Below, in pieces: positions 17,037-25,934 of a DNA stretch of 53,905 bases. Source of the stretch: Lachnospiraceae bacterium (GTDB lineage Bacteria; Bacillota; Clostridia; Lachnospirales; Lachnospiraceae); NCBI GenBank assembly GCA_024682075.1, contig JAIKZQ010000035.1, forward strand, positions 1 through 53,905, in the 5' to 3' direction. Within the stretch, counting starts at the first letter, position 1. Each line of letters begins with the position of its first letter. The notes under the pieces are model-generated. The model was not told the origin of the DNA. It did not search any database and saw only the letters and a program-made list of their open reading frames with translations. Both the position numbers and the translations under genes were made by a program.

Positions 17037-18200
17037 TCACTTCATGGCCTCGGCAAGTGCCCTGAAAGCTTCGGCATCGGAGGCTTTTCTTGTGCCCTTG
17101 AGAGACACTATGGGCTCTGCCACGGTAATGTCCTTCATTGCATCGAAATACTCTTTCATCTTCCTGCCGGCGACGGGCGCCCATGAGCCGTTTTCGATGA
17201 TGCCGACTTTTCTGTTCTGAAAGTTCTTGATCTTAAGATGATGAAGAAGATCGTTCATGGGAGGAAAGATCTCCCCGTCGTAAGTGCATGCAGCCACGAT
17301 CATGCGATCATAAAGGAATGCCTGCTCGACAGCCTCGGATACATGTTCGGATGTAAGGTCCATGGTCACGACCGTTTCTCCGGCCTTCTCCAGTTCGCCG
17401 GCAAATTCAAGGACCGCCGCTTTGGTATTCCCGTGTATTGATGCATAAGGCATGAAGATACCGGTTTTGGAAGGCTTGTAGCTGCTCCAGATATCATATG
17501 CGGAAACAACTTCGCATATGTCTGCCTTGTGAACGGGTCCGTGGAGAGGTGCGATCAGCTTTATGTCCAGAGCTGAGGCTTTCTTAAGAAGTGCCTGAAC
17601 CTGTGCTCCGTACTTTCCCACTATATTGAAGTAGTAACGGCTTGCATCCGCGATCCACTCTTCACCGTTTGCCAGTGCTCCGAACGTTCCGAAACCGTCT
17701 GCGGAAAAGAGTACCTTCTCGCTCTCTTCATATGTGACCATGACCTCGGGCCAGTGAACCATCGGAGCCATGATGAAACGAAGCGTATGAGTGCCTGTGA
17801 CAAGAGTGTCATTTTCCTTGACTGTAACAAATCTCGCCGAGTAATCATTATCGAAATACTTCGGAAGCATCTGATGTGTCTGCATGGTCCCTACAAGCTT
17901 CATTTCGGGATACATATCGGCAAGTCTTCCGATATTGGCGGCATGGTCGGGCTCCATGTGCTGGATCACAAGATACGAAGGCTTCCTGTCCTTAAGCTCT
18001 GTCTCAAGGTTTGCAAAGAAGCTCTCGCTTCCTCTTTTATCCACCGTATCCATTATGGTGATCTGCTCATCCATGATGATATAGGAATTATATGAAATGC
18101 CCTCTACGGGGTACTGTCCTTCGAAAACAGTCAGTTCGGGGTCGTCCGCACCGATGAATCTTATGTTCTCAGTCACCGCAACTCTGTCAGTCCAGCTCAT
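17037..18200 (-). CDS. fprA: Flavodiiron protein (oxygen/nitric oxide reductase)
   Basis: The 387-residue protein has an N-terminal metallo-beta-lactamase-like diiron domain with the HxExDH metal motif in IQHMEPDHAANIG near residue 80, further ligands in MVHWPEVM and LIAPLHGPVH, and a C-terminal flavodoxin domain (IFMPYASIHGNTKAAV near 250, IIENGSWAPVAGRKM near 340). In anaerobes these cytosolic enzymes reduce O2 to water or NO to N2O using rubredoxin or similar donors. It starts 12 bp after feoAB and ends the six-gene run. Pairing with iron import fits a diiron, oxygen-protective enzyme. Confidence 0.95.
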   Translation of the reverse strand: MSWTDRVAVTENIRFIGADDPELTVFEGQYPVEGISYNSYIIMDEQITIMDTVDKRGSESFFANLETELKDRKPSYLVIQHMEPDHAANIGRLADMYPEMKLVGTMQTHQMLPKYFDNDYSARFVTVKENDTLVTGTHTLRFIMAPMVHWPEVMVTYEESEKVLFSADGFGTFGALANGEEWIADASRYYFNIVGKYGAQVQALLKKASALDIKLIAPLHGPVHKADICEVVSAYDIWSSYKPSKTGIFMPYASIHGNTKAAVLEFAGELEKAGETVVTMDLTSEHVSEAVEQAFLYDRMIVAACTYDGEIFPPMNDLLHHLKIKNFQNRKVGIIENGSWAPVAGRKMKEYFDAMKDITVAEPIVSLKGTRKASDAEAFRALAEAMK

Positions 18201-18212
18201 ATTTGTCTCCTT

Positions 18213-20576
18213 TCACATTCCGAGTGCCGTGCCTGCGAGGCGTACGATGAATGCCACAATCCACGCAACGACGCACTGGAAAACAACCATCTTAAGTGCA
18301 GCCCTTCTTCCCGCCTCACGCTTTACCGCGGCAACCGCAGCGACGCACGGGGTATAGAGCAGGCAGTATATCAGGAAAACGAAAGCGGTCAGCGGCGTGA
18401 GTGCAGCCTGAAGACCTTCACTTCCTCCATACAGAACGGTCAGCATCGAAACAACGCTTTCCTTTGCCAGGAATCCCGATATGAGCGAAGTGACCATCTT
18501 CCAGTCTCCGAATCCGAGCGGCGCGAATATGGGAGCGATAAGTCCCGCAGTCTTCGCCAGGATGCTGTTGCCGGAATCGGTCACCATGTTGAAGGTCAGG
18601 TCAAAGGTCTGAAGGAACCACACCACAACGGTTCCTATGAAGATCACGGAAAACGCCCTCTGCAGGAAGTCTTTGGCTTTCTCCCACATAAGCATGCACA
18701 CATTCTTAGCTCCGGGCATGCGGTAATTGGGAAGCTCCATGACAAAAGGAACAGCCTCACCCTTGAATACGGTATTCTTTCCGATATGTGCTACAAGTAT
18801 CGCTGTCAGGATTCCCGTAAAATACAGGCCTATCATCACAAGTGCCGAGGTCTTCGGGAAAAATGCCGCTGCAAAGAAAGCATAGATGGGCATCTTGGCA
18901 CTGCAGCTCATGAAAGGAATGAGAAGCTGCGTCATCTTACGGTCCCTGTCCGAAGGAAGAGTCCTGGTGGACATTATCGCAGGAACGCTGCATCCGAAGC
19001 CTATGAGCATCGGCACGATGCTTCTTCCGGAAAGTCCGATGCGTCTTAAGAGCTTATCCATGAAGAATGCGACACGGGCCATATATCCGCTGTCTTCGAG
19101 AAGAGACAGGAAGAAATACAGCACGACGATTATCGGCATGAAGCTGAGCACGGAGCCCACTCCCGTGAAGATAGCATCCACCACGAGGGAATGGATAGAG
19201 GGAGCAACACCGGCAGAAGTCAGAAACGCATCTGTCTTATCAGTCAGAAATGATATGCCGTCTTCAAGCAGTCCCTGAAGAAAAGCACCGATCACTCCGA
19301 ATGTCAGCCAGAATACCAGTGACATGATGATCACGAATGCAGGTATCGCAGTCCACTTTCCGGTAAAAAACTTGTCGAGCTTTCTGCTGCGGAGATGTTC
19401 TTTGCTCTCGTGGGGCTTTATGACAGTCTTGTCACAAACTTTGCGGATGAAAGAAAATCTCATGTCGGCCATTGCAGCTGCCGCATCAAGTCCGCGCTCT
19501 TCCTCCATCTGACTGACTATCTTCTCAAGTGCTTCTTTGTCTTTGGAATGAAGACCGAGAGCCTCGGCAATAAGCGGATCGCCTTCGATGATCTTGCTTG
19601 CCGCAAATCTGACGGGCACGCCCTGCTTTTCGGCATGGTCCTCGATCATGCTCATCACCGCATGGATCGCACGGTGAAGTGCACCGCCGTGGTCATCCTT
19701 GTCGCAGAAATCCTTGCGTCCCGGCCTTTCATCATATTTTGCGATATGGATCGCATGTCTTACGAGCTCGTCGATGCCCTGATTCTTGGCTGCCGATATG
19801 GGGACGACCGGCACTTCGATCAGATGCTCGAGCATGTTGATCTTCACAGCTCCGCCGTTTCCCGCCATCTCGTCCATCATGTTCAGCGCGATGACCATGG
19901 GAATGTCGAGCTCTAACAGCTGCATCGTAAGATACAGGTTTCTTTCTATATTGGTGGCATCCACGATATTTATTATCGCGGTGGGTTTTTCCTCAAGGAT
20001 GAACTGTCTGGATACGATCTCCTCACTTGAATACGGAGACATTGAATAGATGCCGGGAAGATCCACGACTTCGGTATCGGGATGACCTTTTATCGAGCCG
20101 CTCTTTCGGTCCACCGTGACTCCGGGGAAATTGCCGACATGCTGGTTGGAACCGGTCAGCTGATTAAAAAGAGTGGTCTTTCCGCAGTTCTGATTACCTA
20201 CAAGTGCGAAAGTCAGTGTGCCTGTGTTGACCTTCTTGCCCTTATGCTCCACTTCGTAATCATGGGTCTCCGCCTCTTCACCGATATTAGGGTGAGGTAT
20301 ATCCTTTATGCGCTCACGTTTACCGGCAGCCCCGGATGCATCGGAACTGACATGCACATTTTCGATCTCTATGTTTTCGGCATCGGCAAGCCTCATTGTA
20401 AGCTCATATCCCGATACCCTCAGCTCCATCGGATCTCCCATCGGAGCAAACTTTATCAGAGAAACCTCTCCTCCCGGGATAAGTCCCATGTCGAGAAAAT
20501 GCTGCCTGAGCGCACCGCTTCCGCCGACACTTTTTATGGTAGCGGTCTTTCCGATTTCAAGTCCCCTGAGATTCAT
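18213..20576 (-). CDS. feoB: Ferrous iron transporter, FeoA-FeoB fusion
   Basis: The 787-residue protein joins a FeoA SH3-like domain (residues 1-75; LRQHFLDMGLIPGGEVSLI) to a complete FeoB: GTPase G1 GNQNCGKTTLFNQL (127-140), G2/G3 GVTVDRKSG and VVDLPGIYSM, G4 ALNMMDE, then a membrane domain with Gate motifs (GFGCSVPAIMSTRTL, near residue 540) and about ten membrane segments. It imports Fe2+ under anoxic conditions. FeoA is usually a separate gene, so the fusion fixes stoichiometry. It lies 10 bp after trkA and 12 bp before the flavodiiron gene. Confidence 0.96.
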   Translation of the reverse strand: MNLRGLEIGKTATIKSVGGSGALRQHFLDMGLIPGGEVSLIKFAPMGDPMELRVSGYELTMRLADAENIEIENVHVSSDASGAAGKRERIKDIPHPNIGEEAETHDYEVEHKGKKVNTGTLTFALVGNQNCGKTTLFNQLTGSNQHVGNFPGVTVDRKSGSIKGHPDTEVVDLPGIYSMSPYSSEEIVSRQFILEEKPTAIINIVDATNIERNLYLTMQLLELDIPMVIALNMMDEMAGNGGAVKINMLEHLIEVPVVPISAAKNQGIDELVRHAIHIAKYDERPGRKDFCDKDDHGGALHRAIHAVMSMIEDHAEKQGVPVRFAASKIIEGDPLIAEALGLHSKDKEALEKIVSQMEEERGLDAAAAMADMRFSFIRKVCDKTVIKPHESKEHLRSRKLDKFFTGKWTAIPAFVIIMSLVFWLTFGVIGAFLQGLLEDGISFLTDKTDAFLTSAGVAPSIHSLVVDAIFTGVGSVLSFMPIIVVLYFFLSLLEDSGYMARVAFFMDKLLRRIGLSGRSIVPMLIGFGCSVPAIMSTRTLPSDRDRKMTQLLIPFMSCSAKMPIYAFFAAAFFPKTSALVMIGLYFTGILTAILVAHIGKNTVFKGEAVPFVMELPNYRMPGAKNVCMLMWEKAKDFLQRAFSVIFIGTVVVWFLQTFDLTFNMVTDSGNSILAKTAGLIAPIFAPLGFGDWKMVTSLISGFLAKESVVSMLTVLYGGSEGLQAALTPLTAFVFLIYCLLYTPCVAAVAAVKREAGRRAALKMVVFQCVVAWIVAFIVRLAGTALGM

Positions 20577-20586
20577 TACTTATGCC

Positions 20587-21954
20587 TCACGCAAATATCT
20601 CATCAAGTCTTTCGATGTGATTCTTCTTATCTGATACGATTATTACCTTGTCGCCCTTTTCGATCGCGCTTGTGCCGCTCGGGATGATCAGTTCACCATC
20701 TCTTACGAGAGAAGCGATCAGGACATTTTTCCTGAGTTTGAATTTCGGATCTTTGAATTCAACGCCCAGTCTTGAAAGTCCCTCGTTTGCGGTAAACTGA
20801 AGTACCTCAGCCCTATTTTCGGCAACAGTGCTGTACTTTTCGATCTCATTGGGTGCATCACCGACTTCCTGGTTATGAACAAAGCGGATCAATTTATATA
20901 CAGAGATCTCGGATGATGACAGGGTGATGTCAAGATTGATCTTATGCAGTAGTCTCAGGTGACCGGGAGAATCTATCCTTGTCAGGATGGAGGGCACATT
21001 CTTCGACCATGCATAAAGGCTGGTGACAAGGTTGGTCTCATCAACGTCCGTAAGAGAGATCACGGCATCCATTGAATCAATGCCTTCGGCTTCAAGCACA
21101 TCGCTCATCTCGCCGACTCCGTAAGAGACCTTGACCGAGGGATACTTTTCCATCATCTCGCGGCATCTTTCCAGCTCCGACTCAATGAGGGTGATGTTCT
21201 TCCTTTCTTCAAGGAGCATTTCGATGAGATATTCGGCAGTGATTCCTCCGCCGACTATCATGACCTTTCTGGCCCTGTTCTTCACGATGCCTATCTTCTG
21301 GAGAATGTCCACCATTGCCTCATTCTTGGCAGCTATGCCTATGCTGTCTCCGGCACTTACGACAAATTTGCCGTCGGGAATGAGAAGTTTTCCTTCATGA
21401 AGGACCGTTGCCATCAGGAAATCCTCATTCACTTCCTTCTTGATCTCAAGAAGAGACTTTCCGACCATGGGAGAATCAGGCAGGGCCGTGACAGTGACCA
21501 TCTGCACTCTTCCGCCAAAAAGTCCCTCGGGCTTTACAGTGCCCGGAAGGCCTATGCTTCTTGCCGACTCCTCCGCCATGTCATACTTGGGATTGAAGAT
21601 ATAATCAATGCCCTGCTCTTTTGAAAGCGTCTTGCGCTCGGATGCGAAATCAGGCTGGAAGACCCTGGCAACGGTCTTGAGAGTTCCGACTGCCTTGGCC
21701 TGCACACAGCTTAATATATTGATCTCATCGATCGGAGTGAGCGCAATGAGAATATCCGCGGTATCGGCTCCCGCCTTGAGAAGTGTCTCCTTTGAAGCAC
21801 CGCTTCCCACGACGCCGCCGACGTTATACTTGTCAGTGATGGAATCAACGATCTCCTTCTGTTTATCTATGACGGTGATGTCATAATTTTTCTGTGAAAG
21901 AGCACTTATCAGCGCATTGCCCGTTCTTCCGGATCCGACTATTATGATCTTCAT
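20587..21954 (-). CDS. trkA: Trk potassium uptake regulatory protein TrkA
   Basis: The 455-residue protein contains two tandem RCK units. Rossmann motifs are IIVGSGRTGNALISAL at the N-terminus and MIVGGGITAEYLIEML near residue 230; each is followed by an RCK_C (TrkA_C) domain (e.g. LLEIKKEVNEDFLMATVLHEGKLLIPDG). TrkA binds NAD(H)/nucleotides on the cytoplasmic face and gates TrkH-type channels. No trkH gene is present in the window; the upstream gene is a CPA1 antiporter, so this TrkA may regulate a distant TrkH or possibly the antiporter. Confidence 0.95.
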   Translation of the reverse strand: MKIIIVGSGRTGNALISALSQKNYDITVIDKQKEIVDSITDKYNVGGVVGSGASKETLLKAGADTADILIALTPIDEINILSCVQAKAVGTLKTVARVFQPDFASERKTLSKEQGIDYIFNPKYDMAEESARSIGLPGTVKPEGLFGGRVQMVTVTALPDSPMVGKSLLEIKKEVNEDFLMATVLHEGKLLIPDGKFVVSAGDSIGIAAKNEAMVDILQKIGIVKNRARKVMIVGGGITAEYLIEMLLEERKNITLIESELERCREMMEKYPSVKVSYGVGEMSDVLEAEGIDSMDAVISLTDVDETNLVTSLYAWSKNVPSILTRIDSPGHLRLLHKINLDITLSSSEISVYKLIRFVHNQEVGDAPNEIEKYSTVAENRAEVLQFTANEGLSRLGVEFKDPKFKLRKNVLIASLVRDGELIIPSGTSAIEKGDKVIIVSDKKNHIERLDEIFA

Positions 21955-22005
21955 GCTTTTACCTCTGACGTATTTCGCTTAGTATCAATCATTCTTTCCG
22001 TTACT

Positions 22006-23295
22006 TTACTTTCTGTTCCTGATCATCCTGGCATTCTTGTGCTTTTCAAGTGCAAAGTATACTTTTCCGACAGTCAGTCCCTGTACCAGCACGGTAAAGA
22101 AGATCGTTATATAAGTGACATTGATGAAAATGTCATATATGTCTTCGGGAAGGAACTCCTTAGTCCCGATAGCCAGTGCAAGCGAGAGACCTCCTTTAAG
22201 TGCGCTCCATGTCATGAGCGTGACATATTCGAAGGTGTTGTAATTGCCGGGAAGTTTCTTTCTTCCCGTAAGGACTCCGCTGATGAAAACTCCGAGCCCC
22301 CTTGCAAGGACATTTATGATGATCGCGGCAGGCGCGATGATGGCTATGTATTTGCTCACTCCTATTCCCAGCACCATGAGTCCTATCATGACAAAGAGGA
22401 TGGAATTAAGGAGGCTTTCGACTATTTCCCAGAAGTCCTTGTAGAGCTCCTTGGGATCGATGACCATTGCTCTTCTTTCGATCTTCGCATAAGAAACCGA
22501 ATAATACATTCCGCACACGACCGAGGCGATGACACCGGAGAATCCGAGATGCTCACAGATGATATATACGAGCGAAACATCAAGAAGGGATATCAGTATG
22601 TACTTGATCGGATCCCTGGTAACCTCCATCAGCTTGAACATGAAGAATGACACCACAAGAGCAACAGCCACGGCTCCGACAATCTCTTTGAACATAAGTA
22701 CCGCGAAATTGCTGTCACCGCTGTGGACCACAAGGCTTCTTACGAAGATGAACAATGTGACACCGGTTCCGTCATTGAAAAGGGATTCATTCTCGATGAC
22801 AGAGCACACGTTTTTCGAAAGGCCGATCTTGTTAAGGATTCCCGTCGCAGCAATGGGGTCTGTCGGAGAAACGACGCACCCGAGCAGCACACATGTCAGG
22901 ATATCCATGCCAAAGCCGAATATATAGGAAACCAGATAGAACAAAAGTCCGTAAAAGACTGACGAGAGCATTGTCGTAAGAAGCGCGAGCAGCGATATGG
23001 CACGGACGTTTTCCCTGAACTTGCCGATGTTGACCTTACTCGCTCCGGAAAAGAGCATGAAGCACAGCACGCCGTCCATCAGGTACTCCTCGAATCCGAA
23101 ATCCCCGAGTCCCGTGACAAATTCCGCAATGGCATCGATGTTCAGCACCTTGCTTAAGATGAGCAGGATGACCGAAATGATAAGAGAGAACATTATCAGC
23201 GCAATGTCCGACTGAATATGGAAAAATCTCTCGTTAAGGATTCCGATCAGCACTATGAAAATTAGTATTATTATCAAAAAATATAATATGCTCAT
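22006..23295 (-). CDS. CPA1-family Na+(K+)/H+ antiporter
   Basis: The 429-residue protein is built of about 12 hydrophobic segments and contains the CPA1 signatures GCVVSPTDPIAATGIL near residue 140 and IENESLFNDGTGVTLF near 165; the ND pair of the second is the cation-binding site. It exchanges Na+ or K+ for protons across the cytoplasmic membrane. It lacks the C-terminal RCK/CorC tail of some relatives, and a soluble RCK protein (TrkA) is encoded 51 bp downstream. It begins 6 bp after the preceding membrane-protein gene, implying one transcript. Confidence 0.92.
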   Translation of the reverse strand: MSILYFLIIILIFIVLIGILNERFFHIQSDIALIMFSLIISVILLILSKVLNIDAIAEFVTGLGDFGFEEYLMDGVLCFMLFSGASKVNIGKFRENVRAISLLALLTTMLSSVFYGLLFYLVSYIFGFGMDILTCVLLGCVVSPTDPIAATGILNKIGLSKNVCSVIENESLFNDGTGVTLFIFVRSLVVHSGDSNFAVLMFKEIVGAVAVALVVSFFMFKLMEVTRDPIKYILISLLDVSLVYIICEHLGFSGVIASVVCGMYYSVSYAKIERRAMVIDPKELYKDFWEIVESLLNSILFVMIGLMVLGIGVSKYIAIIAPAAIIINVLARGLGVFISGVLTGRKKLPGNYNTFEYVTLMTWSALKGGLSLALAIGTKEFLPEDIYDIFINVTYITIFFTVLVQGLTVGKVYFALEKHKNARMIRNRK

Positions 23296-23301
23296 GATTA
23301 T

Positions 23302-25149
23302 TTACGCCAGGTCCTTAAGCTTTTCTTTCTGACAGAATGCATATGCGGTTAACGCACAGAATGCAAACCAGGTGACAAGTATGTATATCTTCCTGGGAAC
23401 CGAATACGGTCTGAAATAGTATACCACTCCGAACAGTTCTTCGCTTCCGGTCTCGCGTCCGTTTATCGTAGCGTTGCCTATGTCGGTCATAGTCACATCG
23501 CCATCAAACAGATAGTATGTGACAGGCATGTCATTATCGACGGTCTTCATCGACAGCTCGTATGCAGCGCCCTTCTCCACGGTCCAGTCAACGGGATAGA
23601 TCTCGTAATAACTGTTCCTGGCAGGCATCGAAAAATGCTCCTCGTAAAGCACTCCGCCTGCATTCTCAAGTGTTATGACATACTCACCCTTCGTACTTTC
23701 GCTGTATGCCGCGATGCACAATCCCGTGATCCTGTTCTGGGCAGGCACAAACTGCATGCTTATGTCCACGGAATCCGCCTCATAGTTCATGCACTGCGGA
23801 TTTGCTATGGTCTTGTTCGAGATCTCAGTCTCCTCATATGTCACGCAGGTAAGTCCCAGTGCCGCAAGAGCGCATAAAGCAATGATAGCGACTGTAGCAA
23901 TCTTCGGGAGTCCGACCTTCTCCTTTGCTCCCGGCATAGTCTCGGCCATCAGGCAAAGAGCCGCTGCGATCATCACTCCGTATATCCTGTAGGTGAACAG
24001 ATGATGGATATAAGTATGATTGCTGAGAACAAAATACCATACGGGCGATGAGAGCATCACAAGCCAGAATCCGAATCTCTTCTCACTCTTTTTCCATCCC
24101 TTTAACACTCCGGGAATCAGCCACACCAGAAAGCAGACGAGCAGGATCAGTGCATATACGGGGAAGGTGTAATGTCTCCAGTTAACATACATGGCATTCA
24201 GCCTGATCCAGAATTCATTTCTTCCTCCGGCCCTGTATCCCATCTCATTGAAGATCACACGGAAAAGATTCGTATGAAGGATCATGGTGCCCACAATGGC
24301 CTTCATGACCCACATTCCTCCGTAACCTATGATCCAGGAGATCCCGGACAGGATAACCCTCGTGACATGATGGAGCGGTTTTCTGTAAACGGGATCAAAG
24401 ACAAGAGCCCACGCCATTATCACTCCCCAGGAATACAGTGGAAATGTCAGGAGGTCCATATAGCAGGTAAGAACACCGATGATGACAAAGAACGAGACGA
24501 AGCGCGGAATCTTTGACGAGAACTTCTCGCATCCTGTCAGATACACTATAAGTCCGATATAGGTGATCAGCATCATCGGAGCATACTGGAAACACATTCC
24601 GACGATCATGGGCATTGAAAGGGCAAAAGATGCGCAGAAGAAAAGCGTGTGCACCATCGTCTTTTTCTTATAGATCAGTGCCGCTATGACCATGGCAAGC
24701 GTGATCAGCACAAAAGAAACCAGGATCTCCAGATCCTTGTAATCAAAGAAATACAGAAAAGGTCTCCAGAGAGGAACATAGCCGTGCCAGTATCTCGAAT
24801 ATCCGGGGACCATCGCTTCCTTCAGGTAATCGCCTGAAACCTCCCGATAGGAGTATCCCATTATGATCGTGGTGCTGCCGCCGTCAAACACTCCGGGGCG
24901 GTATGAACCGAAATACTGTTCCCACGCATGAATGAGCGGATAATCCGCCGAGGTGTTCTGCTCCAGAAGAGTCGTCTCGGAAGCGGCCTTGAGTTCCGCA
25001 TTTACAGGGATCCTGAATGCCAGATACATCAAAAGCGTGCCGATCAGGGCAGATGCGGCAAGCAAAGTGACCGCCTGTACAAGATACCTTAAGACACCCC
25101 GTACAGACGGCCATGCTGAATTTCTTTTTTTCTTATCCGTTTTACTCAT
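23302..25149 (-). CDS. Polytopic membrane protein, GT-C-like
   Basis: The 615-residue protein has an N-terminal membrane anchor, an extracytoplasmic loop of about 110 residues, some ten hydrophobic segments between residues 140 and 430, a second extracytoplasmic region of about 150 residues, and a final membrane helix (IYILVTWFAFCALTAYAF). The layout resembles GT-C lipid-linked glycosyltransferases or surface-polymer membrane proteins, but the early aspartate motif is not clear. It overlaps nothing and lies 6 bp from both neighbours in the operon with the PH-like protein and antiporter. Substrate unknown. Confidence 0.65.
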   Translation of the reverse strand: MSKTDKKKRNSAWPSVRGVLRYLVQAVTLLAASALIGTLLMYLAFRIPVNAELKAASETTLLEQNTSADYPLIHAWEQYFGSYRPGVFDGGSTTIIMGYSYREVSGDYLKEAMVPGYSRYWHGYVPLWRPFLYFFDYKDLEILVSFVLITLAMVIAALIYKKKTMVHTLFFCASFALSMPMIVGMCFQYAPMMLITYIGLIVYLTGCEKFSSKIPRFVSFFVIIGVLTCYMDLLTFPLYSWGVIMAWALVFDPVYRKPLHHVTRVILSGISWIIGYGGMWVMKAIVGTMILHTNLFRVIFNEMGYRAGGRNEFWIRLNAMYVNWRHYTFPVYALILLVCFLVWLIPGVLKGWKKSEKRFGFWLVMLSSPVWYFVLSNHTYIHHLFTYRIYGVMIAAALCLMAETMPGAKEKVGLPKIATVAIIALCALAALGLTCVTYEETEISNKTIANPQCMNYEADSVDISMQFVPAQNRITGLCIAAYSESTKGEYVITLENAGGVLYEEHFSMPARNSYYEIYPVDWTVEKGAAYELSMKTVDNDMPVTYYLFDGDVTMTDIGNATINGRETGSEELFGVVYYFRPYSVPRKIYILVTWFAFCALTAYAFCQKEKLKDLA

Positions 25150-25155
25150 TTGCGA

Positions 25156-25779
25156 TCACTTGTGTGCCTTCACGATAGCTTTATATGCGGCGGCATTCTC
25201 CTTGGAGTAGCCTACGAGCAGATTGGGATTAACCTTCCTGATAGCCTCGTCGCAGGGCACATGACAATCATTGTATGCCATGACGCCCGGTCTGAACTCT
25301 CTTCCTTCGGCAAGCTTGAGAGTATAGAAAGGAGAATTGTTCTGATAATGAACGTAAGTCCACACCACGTCATTTATCGGGATGATGTCATTTGCCACGC
25401 TCACAATGTATTCCTCCGTAAAAAAGCACACGGGCTTTCTCGAACCGGACTTCTTTGCCGCATAAAGAAGATGGTTGTTGATCTGGTCAAGCACCTTGTC
25501 GGCACCGATCTCGTCAAGCTTCTTTTTCATCTTCGAATATCCCGCAAGATCGGAGAAAAAAATAAGAGCAAAGATCAGAAAGATCAGTCCGCCGATCAGA
25601 AGAAACACGGGCTCGGAGCCTTCGTGAAAAGCCTGTCTCCCGACAAGGTCATTTACAATATCGAGGCTGAGGACATGAGTCATGAAGAACACTCCGATGA
25701 GCAGACAAACACAGCCGATCAGAAATCCGATAAGGTTCCCGGACCTGAACTTCACAAGGTCATTAAATCCATATTTCAT
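25156..25779 (-). CDS. Membrane protein with a PH-like C-terminal domain
   Basis: The 207-residue protein has two hydrophobic segments (LIGFLIGCVCLLIGVFFM and PVFLLIGGLIFLIFALIFF) and a cytosolic beta-rich domain from about residue 110 (VCFFTEEYIVSVANDIIPINDVVWTYVHY), the pattern of bacterial PH-like modules. AGGAGGAGAGG precedes the ATG. It is the first gene of the six-gene run and is preceded by a perfect 10-bp inverted repeat. Function unknown. Confidence 0.6.
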   Translation of the reverse strand: MKYGFNDLVKFRSGNLIGFLIGCVCLLIGVFFMTHVLSLDIVNDLVGRQAFHEGSEPVFLLIGGLIFLIFALIFFSDLAGYSKMKKKLDEIGADKVLDQINNHLLYAAKKSGSRKPVCFFTEEYIVSVANDIIPINDVVWTYVHYQNNSPFYTLKLAEGREFRPGVMAYNDCHVPCDEAIRKVNPNLLVGYSKENAAAYKAIVKAHK

Positions 25780-25827
25780 GTCCTCTCCTCCTTCTTTTTT
25801 TCAAATGTGCAAATAGTACTGTCAAGT

Positions 25828-25871
25828 CATATGCCTGCGCTCAAGACGTATGAATGCGATACAGGCATATG
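25828..25871. promoter_or_regulatory. Inverted repeat CATATGCCTG / CAGGCATATG
   Basis: A perfect 10-bp inverted repeat (25828-25837 and 25862-25871) with a 24-bp spacer lies 50 bp upstream of the gene at 25156-25779, between it and the terminator of xylB. It could be an operator for the ion/iron operon or a stem in its leader. Confidence 0.4.
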
Positions 25872-25880
25872 CGCATAAAT

Positions 25881-25923
25881 CCCTGCTGCGCAAACGCCCG
25901 AACCGGGCATCTGCGCAGCAGGG
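25881..25923. terminator. Strong hairpin after xylB
   Basis: A 12-bp perfect stem (CCCTGCTGCGCA / TGCGCAGCAGGG) encloses a second one (GCCCG/CGGGC). It starts 11 bp beyond the xylB stop. On the minus strand the tail is ATTTATG, so the T-tract is weak; it may protect the mRNA 3' end as much as terminate. Confidence 0.65.
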
Positions 25924-25934
25924 AAAAATCATTA

